Source: Actinomycetes bacterium
Lineage (GTDB): Bacteria > Actinomycetota > Acidimicrobiia > Spongiisociales > UBA5794
Length of the DNA: 7,099 bases
Direction of reading: 5' to 3'
Assembly: GCA_024275815.1 (NCBI GenBank)
Contig: JAJRYI010000037.1
Span: forward strand, 1 to 7,099
Positions 1 through 5,118 of this stretch are shown one piece after another. The notes beneath the pieces were generated by a model. The model had not been told where the DNA came from. It saw only the letters and a list, made by a program, of their open reading frames with translations, and ran no database searches. How positions within the stretch are numbered: position 1 is the stretch's first letter; each line of letters opens with the position of its first letter. The position numbers were made by a program, and so were the translations under genes.

Positions 1-882
1 GAGTCCGAGTCCCAACTGAGCGCTCGCCGGAACCAGCAATGCGTAGCCAACGGCCGACACGATGAGACCCACCAGCACAGCACGCCGCTTTCCGATGCGA
101 TCCGTGATCGCAAATGTCATACTCTCGCCTGCAAGCTCCGAGGCTCCAATCAGGAACGCCGCGCCGCCGAGAGCGAGAACCGTCAACCCGAACGAGGCTT
201 CGAGCCACGCCCCGAACACGACGACGATCATCTCGGAGGCGAGAGCGAAGAACCCGGCGACGAGCAGGAAACGTCGCGCTGAAGAGGTGAAGCGTTCTCT
301 GGCTCCGTTGCCTACGGTGTTGTAGGTGTCGGCATCGATGAATCGGCGGATGACGATGAGCGCGAGGAGGCTGAGTACTCCAAAGACGATGAACGGTGTG
401 CGCCAATCGGTCCTCGAAATCAGCCACCCGGTGGCCGGTGCTCCGACGAGGAGAGATCCGGCCCAGGTGAACTCGAACGTCGACAGATAGCGTGCCCGAC
501 GCTCATAGGGAACCCTTGCCGCAACATAGGACTGCGATGAAACGTCGAACACCGGTTTCGCGAGGCCCAGGAGAGCGAACCCGATCAAGGCGCCGATGTA
601 CGCCGATGTCAACGCGGTCACTACCGCTCCGGTGATGAAGAGAAGCAAACCGGTGACGATGAGTTTTCGCTGTCGCTCACCTGCACCCGCAAGCCGTCCA
701 ACCGCCGGCGTTGCAAGGCCCGAGAAGTGGCGCACGCTGACGAGCAGGGCAGCCTGTTCGAGGGGAACACCGAGACCACGGGCGATCACGGGAAGGAACG
801 GATACACGAAGCGGTACGCCGTGTTCATCACCAACCGTTCGGCTGAGAGAAAAGCGAGCGAGGAGCGAACGCGGTGAGTCAC
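1..882 (-). CDS. MFS transporter, N-terminal part (runs off left edge)
   Basis: This is a major facilitator superfamily permease of the inner membrane, probably a drug or metabolite exporter; the substrate cannot be told. The 294 codons present hold about nine hydrophobic segments, at roughly residues 18-38, 42-62, 74-92, 95-113, 135-155, 163-179, 205-227, 232-250 and 268-285. The loop after segment 2 (GRLAGAGERQRK, 62-73) is a degenerate MFS motif A. The DRIGKRR loop at 261-267 is the matching motif of the second half, so the protein is a two-bundle MFS with its last three or so helices missing beyond position 1. I chose GTG at 882 because an in-frame TAG lies four codons upstream and a -10-like TAGAAT sits 6 nt before the GTG, which suits leaderless translation. 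No Shine-Dalgarno sequence is visible. A later ATG at codon 19 would cut into helix 1. The gene lies 84 nt downstream of the peroxiredoxin gene on the same strand. Family call is secure; subfamily is not. Confidence 0.88.
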   Translation of the reverse strand, partial: MTHRVRSSLAFLSAERLVMNTAYRFVYPFLPVIARGLGVPLEQAALLVSVRHFSGLATPAVGRLAGAGERQRKLIVTGLLLFITGAVVTALTSAYIGALIGFALLGLAKPVFDVSSQSYVAARVPYERRARYLSTFEFTWAGSLLVGAPATGWLISRTDWRTPFIVFGVLSLLALIVIRRFIDADTYNTVGNGARERFTSSARRFLLVAGFFALASEMIVVVFGAWLEASFGLTVLALGGAAFLIGASELAGESMTFAITDRIGKRRAVLVGLIVSAVGYALLVPASAQLGLGL

Positions 883-888
883 CCGGTG

Positions 889-894
889 ATTCTA
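889..894 (-). promoter_or_regulatory. -10 element for leaderless MFS transcript
   Basis: The minus strand reads TAGAAT, one mismatch from TATAAT, followed by exactly 6 nt and then the GTG start at 882. That spacing would place the first transcribed base at or next to the start codon, the arrangement of leaderless genes common in actinobacteria. No good -35 hexamer is seen 16-19 nt upstream. Confidence 0.45.
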
Positions 895-918
895 CGGGTA
901 CGCGCGAACCCGACCCGT
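894..918. repeat. Inverted repeat over the MFS promoter
   Basis: ACGGGT (894-899) and ACCCGT (913-918) are perfect 6-bp arms 13 nt apart, and a second ACCCG copy lies at 908-912. The repeat covers the spacer and -35 region just upstream of the TAGAAT element, where a repressor of an efflux gene would bind. It may be chance in GC-rich DNA. Confidence 0.25.
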
Positions 919-966
919 GCAGCGAGGTACACACGACATAGACATCGACCGGACTCGGGGAAGCGT

Positions 967-1575
967 TCAGGTCTCCATCGAGGGGTTCCACACCTCCCAG
1001 ACCCTGCCGACGAGATCCGGACCGGGCTTCAACGTCGGCTCCCCCGGTTTCCACCCCGCAGGTGTCGCTTGCGCGCCTTTGCTCTTGCGAACCAGCTGGT
1101 ACGCCTGGATCTGGCGGATCGTCTCATCGATGCGCCGGCCGACCGGAGGGGTGAGTACCTCCATCGCCTGGATGACGCCGTCGGGGTCGATGATGAACCG
1201 ACCGCGTAGTTCAACGCCCTGGTTCTCGTCCCATACCCCGTAGGCACGCCCGATGTTGCCTGCCTGATCCGATGCCATGGCGAATGGGACTCCACCTTCG
1301 ACCATCTTGGAGAGTTCGTGGTCGTTCCACATCTTGTGGACGAAGTGGCTATCGACGCTCACTGAGATGACCTCGACGCCGAGGTCCTGCAAGTCCTGAT
1401 ACCTGTCGGCGACCGCCGACACTTCGGTCGCTCAGACGAAGGTGAAGTCGCCCGGGTAGAAGCACAGGAGTACCCACTTGCCTGCGAACTCTGAGAGGCT
1501 CACCTCTGTGAAACCGCCCTTGTGATACGCCGGGGCGGAGAACTCCGGGGCTTTCTGTCCTGCGGTCGCCATCAT
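967..1575 (-). CDS. Selenocysteine-containing peroxiredoxin (AhpC/Prx1-like), in-frame TGA
   Basis: This is a cytoplasmic thiol (here selenol) peroxidase reducing H2O2, organic peroxides or peroxynitrite. Reading through the TGA at 1434-1432 gives 202 residues, normal for AhpC/Prx1. The TGA (residue 48) sits exactly at the peroxidatic cysteine of the PxxxTxxC motif: residues 41-51 read PGDFTFV-U-ATE, against the family's DFTFVCPTE. The frame continues without break into standard Prx sequence: the conserved Arg in ELRGRFIIDPDG (R124) and a PAGWKPG tail (172-178). The resolving cysteine that normally precedes PAGWKPG is Thr171. The only ordinary cysteine is Cys38. A SECIS-like hairpin follows the TGA. 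ATG at 1575 has AGGAGG 5 nt upstream; the adjacent ATG at 1572 (8 nt) is equally possible. Upstream in-frame starts lie outside family homology. The gene ends in its own TGA. Reading it as a plain pseudogene, or as a TGC/TGT sequencing error, is possible but less likely. Confidence 0.85.
1404..1421 (-). promoter_or_regulatory. Putative bacterial SECIS hairpin
   Basis: On the coding (minus) strand, TGTCGGC (1421-1415) pairs perfectly with GCCGACA (1410-1404), closing a GGTC tetraloop (1414-1411). The loop begins after 17 nt counted from the TGA at 1434-1432. Bacterial SECIS elements lie inside the coding region just downstream of the UGA, with the apical loop about 16-37 nt away and a G in its first two positions. 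From memory, the E. coli fdhF element also has a GGUC loop, 18 nt after its UGA. The hairpin would recruit SelB with Sec-tRNA. No bulged U equivalent to that of fdhF is seen. Its sequence also encodes ordinary residues (about 52-58). Confidence 0.7.
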
Positions 1576-1580
1576 CTCAG

Positions 1581-1586
1581 CCTCCT
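1581..1586 (-). promoter_or_regulatory. Shine-Dalgarno of the peroxiredoxin gene
   Basis: The minus strand reads AGGAGG, 5 nt before ATG 1575 and 8 nt before ATG 1572. It sets the start here instead of at upstream in-frame ATG or GTG codons (to 1710), whose translation does not resemble the family's N-terminus. Confidence 0.8.
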
Positions 1587-1616
1587 GCGGTGCTCTTTCA
1601 GATCCGAGTCGGTCCC

Positions 1617-1664
1617 GCCCATTCGTGGGCATGTCGTCACCGGCTGTGGCGGTCACCCGACCGC
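1617..1664. repeat. Two perfect short hairpins upstream of the peroxiredoxin gene
   Basis: GCCCA-TTCG-TGGGC (1617-1630) is a 5-bp stem with a 4-nt loop. GCGGTC-ACCC-GACCGC (1649-1664) is a 6-bp stem with a 4-nt loop. Both lie in the 241-nt divergent gap between the peroxiredoxin and the lipoprotein, 40-90 nt before the peroxiredoxin start. They could shape a leader RNA or be protein-binding palindromes. I see no convincing promoter hexamers for the peroxiredoxin in this gap. Confidence 0.3.
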
Positions 1665-1816
1665 ATCCGATCGCTACTTCAGCCATCGTCACCCTCTCGA
1701 TCGACAACACGCCAACGATACGCGGTCACTCGACTTCGGCCAACTCGACGAACCGATCGTCGGCCTCTGTTGACCCCAGGTAGGCTTCGGAGCGCTCTTT
1801 CGGGGAGAGGTTGGGC

Positions 1817-2317
1817 GTGAACACACGATTCGGTGCCATCATCGTGGCGATCCTGCTGATCGCGTCGGCGTGCACGTCCGCAGACTCCGGTGAGCCCGCT
1901 CCGGCGATGACACCGCAGCTCTCGGCACAGCTTCGGGCTCGAGCGTTCATGCGGGCCTGTCAGGACGTCGCTTGCTCCGGTGCACCGATCCTCGCCCCCG
2001 ACTCCACACCATCCTCGGTCAGAGAGGCGATCGTCGAACTGTTCACCGACGAGGTCGAGTACCTGAGCGACTCCCAACTCGAGGAGCGGTACCCCTCCTC
2101 CAACCGGTACTCGCAGTACCCCGACGGTGCAACCTGGTTCAACGTCACGGCCCTCGACGCCACCCGACGCATCGATGTGGTCGGTGTCGATGTGTGGATC
2201 TCACGAGGACAGTTCGATGTCGTTGGCCAGACCTACCTGTTCCTGTGGGACGGAACCCGGTGGCTCGATACCTCGCCCGACGCCGTCGATGTCACCGTCA
2301 CCACGTCTGTCTCCTGA
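1817..2317 (+). CDS. Small lipoprotein of unknown function
   Basis: I do not recognise the family. The 166-residue product starts with a short basic n-region and a hydrophobic stretch (residues 5-18) ending IASAC, a lipobox-like signal with Cys19, so it is probably exported and lipid-anchored. After a Ser/Pro/Gly-rich linker comes a soluble domain. Its first half is helix-prone, with EAIVELFTDEVEYL at roughly residues 72-85. The second half is strand-rich and includes FDVVGQTYLFLWDGTRWLDTSP, a W/Y-rich segment typical of small extracytoplasmic beta domains. Cys52 and Cys57 could form a disulfide. I chose GTG 1817 because GAGAGG ends 6 nt upstream; TTG 1811 would add two residues. The gene is divergent from the peroxiredoxin and 131 nt upstream of the GTPase gene, which appears to have its own promoter. 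Confidence 0.8.
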   Translation: MNTRFGAIIVAILLIASACTSADSGEPAPAMTPQLSAQLRARAFMRACQDVACSGAPILAPDSTPSSVREAIVELFTDEVEYLSDSQLEERYPSSNRYSQYPDGATWFNVTALDATRRIDVVGVDVWISRGQFDVVGQTYLFLWDGTRWLDTSPDAVDVTVTTSVS

Positions 2318-2436
2318 CGGTCGTCGATCGACGGTATCTCAGCGCGGCCTCGAGAAGACTCCAGAAGAGCGCGTCGAGAGGTGCACCCGACGCACCGTCA
2401 TCGGTCATCGCCTTGCTCACTGCACCCCATCGCGTC

Positions 2437-2442
2437 GACAAT
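2437..2442 (+). promoter_or_regulatory. -10-like element for leaderless GTPase start
   Basis: GACAAT lies 6 nt before the ATG at 2449, the same spacing as TAGAAT before the MFS GTG. A weak TTGCTC lies 18 nt further upstream (2413-2418). No Shine-Dalgarno precedes this ATG, which supports a leaderless start. Confidence 0.35.
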
Positions 2443-2448
2443 GGCAGA

Positions 2449-3456
2449 ATGCCGACGAACGTCACACCGGAGTTCCGCAAGATCCAGGCCCGGTACCGCA
2501 AGGCTCGAGATCAGCGCGAGCGTGTCGAACTCCTCAAGGAGATGCTTCGCGTCGTCCCGAAACACAAGGGTACCGAGCACCTTCGAGCCGAGATGCGCTC
2601 GAAGTTGAAGGAGCTCAACGAGAAACTCGCCGGCCCGTCCAAGGGCGGTGTTCGCACCGGCCCACCCGTGACTTTCCGGAGAGAGGGCGCCGCCCAGATC
2701 GCGATCGTGGGGCCACCGAACTCCGGCAAGTCGGCCCTCCACGCCCGACTCACCGGCTCGCACGCTGTCTCCGAGCCCTACCCGTTCGCGACGCAGCATC
2801 CCGTACCGGGCATGTTCCGGTACGACGACGTCTCCTTCCAGCTCATCGACGTCCCATCGATCGGAGCCGAGCACCCCTTCCCCTTCATCGCCGACACCCT
2901 CCAATCTGGCGACGCATGCCTCTTCGTAGTCGATCTGTCCGCGCCGGGATGCGTCGAACGAGCGGCGACCGCGCTCGGTCTCCTGTCGGATAGGAAGGTC
3001 GACCTCGTCGCCGATTGGGGACGCTCGACGGACGATGACCCCGACGACCTGTTCCGCGTGCGCCTGCCGACGTTGCTCGTTGCCAACAAGTCGGATCGTT
3101 TGAGCGACCCCCACGCCGAACTCGAGGTCCTCGAGGAGCTGCTGGAAGTGGAGTACCCGACCACGGCGGTGTCGGCGACGACCGGAGCGGGTATCGACCG
3201 GCTGGGGCCGTGGCTCTTCGAACATCTCGAGGTCGTCCGGGTGTACACCAAGGTCCCCGGGTCGCCGCCGGACAGGGGGAACCCGTTCGCCCTACGCACC
3301 GGTGACACGGTGCTCGACCTCGCCCGTCTCATCCACAAGGACGTTGCGGAACGGTTCTCACATGCCCGCATATGGGGGACGGCCACCTTCGATGGTCAGC
3401 AGGTCGGCAGGGACCACGTCCTCGTCGACGGCGACGTCGTCGAGATCCACACTTGA
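2449..3456 (+). CDS. DRG/OBG-family GTPase with C-terminal TGS domain
   Basis: The 335-residue protein belongs to the DRG-like branch of the OBG-HflX GTPases. These are linked to ribosomes and translation; the exact role of bacterial DRG-like members is not established. Residues 8-62 form a charged helical region with the VPKHKGTEHL segment (36-45) typical of DRG-like proteins. The G domain has a P-loop GPPNSGKS (88-95), a G2-like TQHPVPG (115-121), NKSD as G4 (213-216) and SAT as G5 (242-244). G3 reads DVPS (134-137) instead of DxxG, so the switch II glycine is replaced by serine. The TGS domain spans about 263-335, with RVYTKVPG, LARLIHKDVAERF and DHVLVDGDVVEIHT closely matching DRG proteins. 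ATG 2449 begins the family-like N-terminus; the frame is open further upstream but overlaps the lipoprotein gene out of frame. A 76-nt gap separates it from the sigma gene. Confidence 0.92.
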   Translation: MPTNVTPEFRKIQARYRKARDQRERVELLKEMLRVVPKHKGTEHLRAEMRSKLKELNEKLAGPSKGGVRTGPPVTFRREGAAQIAIVGPPNSGKSALHARLTGSHAVSEPYPFATQHPVPGMFRYDDVSFQLIDVPSIGAEHPFPFIADTLQSGDACLFVVDLSAPGCVERAATALGLLSDRKVDLVADWGRSTDDDPDDLFRVRLPTLLVANKSDRLSDPHAELEVLEELLEVEYPTTAVSATTGAGIDRLGPWLFEHLEVVRVYTKVPGSPPDRGNPFALRTGDTVLDLARLIHKDVAERFSHARIWGTATFDGQQVGRDHVLVDGDVVEIHT

Positions 3457-3485
3457 ACACAGAACAGACCGCTCCAGGGTTCCCG

Positions 3486-3515
3486 TTGCACGGCCGTGCG
3501 TGCCGGCCATATACC
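3486..3515 (+). promoter_or_regulatory. Candidate promoter of the sigma operon with internal palindrome
   Basis: TTGCAC (3486-3491) and TATACC (3510-3515) lie 18 nt apart, 18 nt before the start codon at 3533. Both match the housekeeping consensus only weakly. A perfect 12-bp palindrome, GCACGGCCGTGC (3488-3499), overlaps the -35 and could be an operator. An ECF-type autoregulated promoter is an alternative that I cannot define from one sequence. Confidence 0.35.
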
Positions 3516-3532
3516 CTTGTGAGGAGCAACCG

Positions 3533-4207
3533 ATGGGGATTCAGGCCGTAAACGTGGATATCGACGACCGTGAGTGGTCGGAGGGGATGTGGAGCACACA
3601 TGCCGACCACATCTTCGCGTACGCGGCGCGTCGGATCGGCGCTCAACATGCCGAGGATGTCGTTGCCGATACGTTCGTCGTTGCGCGGCGACACCGTGAT
3701 CGGCGTCCTCAGCGAGAACTGCCCTGGCTCTACGGCGTGGCGCGCCGGGTCATCCGGGATCGATACTGCTCCCAGGACCGCTGGGTCAAGCTGCGGCAAC
3801 GTATCGACATGGATCGGTCCTCGCCCGGTGACGCCGTTTCCGAGCAGGCGTCTACTGCAGTTGCGGCGAATCACGCGCTCGGCTCGCTCGATGAGACAGA
3901 CAGGGAAACGCTGCTATTGGTGAGCTGGGAGGGGCTCGACACGCGAGAAGCGTCTGCCGCCATGGGTATCACGCCTGCAGCGTTTCGGATGCGACTGACG
4001 CGAGCCCGCCGACGACTCAACTCCCAGATGTGGACGGCCGGACTCGATCCGTCGGGACTCCCGACCCCGAAGGACGGAGGAAGCAATGGAGTTTGGCGAC
4101 ACACTCCTGCAGGACATCAACCCATTCCCTTCACATCAGGCGGACGGTTGGTCGGAGAGTTCTGCCGGCCAACGGACGCTGGTCCGCGTCCTCGACCAGG
4201 CTTCTGA
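3533..4207 (+). CDS. ECF-type RNA polymerase sigma factor
   Basis: This is a group 4 (extracytoplasmic function) sigma factor that would direct RNA polymerase to a small regulon. Region 2 covers about residues 20-78: HADHIFAYAARRIG, then AEDVVADTFVVARRH (region 2.2-like core binding), then ELPWLYGVARRVIRDRY (2.4-like, -10 recognition). Region 4 covers about 115-163: LGSLDETDRETLLL, then the helix-turn-helix LDTREASAAMGITPAAFRMRLTRARRRL. ATG 3533 is supported by GAGGAG 6 nt upstream and by a normal ECF N-terminal length. The 224-residue product carries a tail of about 60 residues after region 4. Its last 40 residues are encoded across the start of the META gene in another frame, which is unusual, since sigma and anti-sigma genes normally overlap by only a few bases. 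The native stop may have been lost. It is probably co-transcribed with the META and Kelch genes. Confidence 0.92.
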   Translation: MGIQAVNVDIDDREWSEGMWSTHADHIFAYAARRIGAQHAEDVVADTFVVARRHRDRRPQRELPWLYGVARRVIRDRYCSQDRWVKLRQRIDMDRSSPGDAVSEQASTAVAANHALGSLDETDRETLLLVSWEGLDTREASAAMGITPAAFRMRLTRARRRLNSQMWTAGLDPSGLPTPKDGGSNGVWRHTPAGHQPIPFTSGGRLVGEFCRPTDAGPRPRPGF

Positions 4208-5109
4208 TGGTGTTGCGGCGTTCGATCAGGAGCCCGAGAACCGTCGATGGCCGTGGCTCGTCGCCGCTGCAGTAGTTGTCGTCGTGGCTCTCGGCGTCCC
4301 AACGGCCATTCTGATGCGGTCGACGGGCACGGTCGCCCCCGGAGGTGGCGCCGGGACGGGAATCGATGGTGTCTGGATCCTCAACTCGTTCGATGTCCTC
4401 GGGAAGTTCACACACGTGGAGGTCGGTGTGAATACCGCATTGCCGCCAACGATCGACATCGGATCGACGATCACAGGGAACACCGGGTGCAACGACTTCA
4501 CGGCCTACGGTGACGGCCTCACCGTGAATGGTGAACCGCAGATCTTCGACGAGGTCGTGGCTACCCGAAGCGCTCTGTGGCGGGGCCGATGCTGAGGGGC
4601 TCATGCTCACGCCCAGCGTCTTCCGAGAAGCGACGCGGAACCCTGCGGGGATGAGGGTGTCGAGCGTCGATCAGACTATGCAGTGGCTCGTCGATGGCAG
4701 CACGTTGCTGTTCTTCGTCAGGGACGACGAGGGTATTGAACTGACCGATGAAGAGACGCAGCAGGTGCGTATGTGGGAGAACACGCTGGGCCTCGCCCAG
4801 TTCCATCCCGTGGTGTGGCGAGACCGTTTCGATCGTATGTGCAACGACGGCGTCTGGGGCCGCGGCGTCGCCCTCGCCCTAGCATCTGAATTCATCGCTG
4901 CAGATCTCGAAGCCGGGACCTCGACACGTAGCTCGGGCCTCGGCGCGCCATCTTCACAGGACGGCGCTTCCGCTCTCTGGGTGATGGCTGTCAACACCTG
5001 CCGCTACCGGTTCCCTGACGGCGCCATCGAGCAAGGCCCACCGGAGATCGGGAGTGCCAGCAACGCCTCGTCAGTCGTGAAGGACTCTGCTTTCACGATC
5101 GCGCAGTAG
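4086..5109 (+). CDS. Membrane-anchored META-domain protein, broken by a frameshift; candidate anti-sigma partner
   Basis: Joined across a +1 shift at about 4575, this gives about 340 residues. ATG 4086 has GGAGG 5 nt upstream. Residues 1-53 are polar and likely cytoplasmic, 55-77 form one transmembrane helix (WPWLVAAAVVVVVALG), and a Gly-rich linker follows. A META/HslJ-like domain runs from about 94 to 215, with GVWILNSFD, the signature TGCNDF (133-138) and, after repair, ATRSAC (159-164). The last 125 or so residues, containing RMWENTLGLAQFHPVVW, match nothing I recognise. The first frame ends at 4595; the second runs open from 4528 to the TAG at 5107-5109. Its place right after an ECF sigma gene and its one-helix topology suggest an anti-sigma or signal-receiving partner, but no zinc-binding HxxxCxxC anti-sigma motif is present. 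The frameshift may be real or a sequence error. META domain call is good; the role is inference. Confidence 0.78.
4572..4578 (+). other. Frameshift site in the META gene
   Basis: The first frame reads ACC CGA AGC GCT then CTG TGG. Dropping one base (C4575, or the T or C beside it in GCTCTG) gives ACC CGA AGC GCT TGT GGC, that is TRSACGG. This restores the TRxAC motif of META domains and continues into the downstream frame. A one-base insertion is therefore the simplest explanation. I see no obvious slippery heptamer and no following pseudoknot. Confidence 0.7.
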
Positions 5110-5118
5110 TGGTCGCCG

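Noticed and set aside
967..1422. Downstream half of the peroxiredoxin as an independent gene starting at GTG 1422
   Set aside because: It would lack the active site, and no ribosome site precedes it. The frame is continuous with the upstream half through the TGA.
1432..1434. Genome-wide reassignment of UGA (genetic code 4 or 25) as the explanation for the in-frame TGA
   Set aside because: TGA ends several intact genes in the window at the expected family length, including the GTPase and the peroxiredoxin itself. Trp is encoded by TGG throughout.
1576..1710. N-terminal extension of the peroxiredoxin from an upstream ATG at 1710
   Set aside because: The extra 45 residues are not Prx-like, and a strong AGGAGG sits directly before the ATG pair at 1575/1572.
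1726..1950. Minus-strand frame of 74 codons ending in a protein-like stretch (NLSPKERSEAYLGSTEADDRFVELAEVE split across codons)
   Set aside because: It runs antisense through the signal peptide of the convincing lipoprotein gene, has no clear ribosome site and resembles no family I know. The final 30 or so codons lie outside the lipoprotein gene and could be a gene remnant, but I cannot support that.
1972..2448. Extension of the GTPase frame upstream of 2449
   Set aside because: The region overlaps the lipoprotein gene in another frame and reads as Arg/Pro-rich low-quality sequence. Family homology begins at the ATG at 2449.
2398..3225. Long minus-strand open frame of 275 codons opposite the GTPase gene
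   Set aside because: It is the antisense shadow of a GC-rich coding gene whose plus-strand product has all expected GTPase and TGS motifs.
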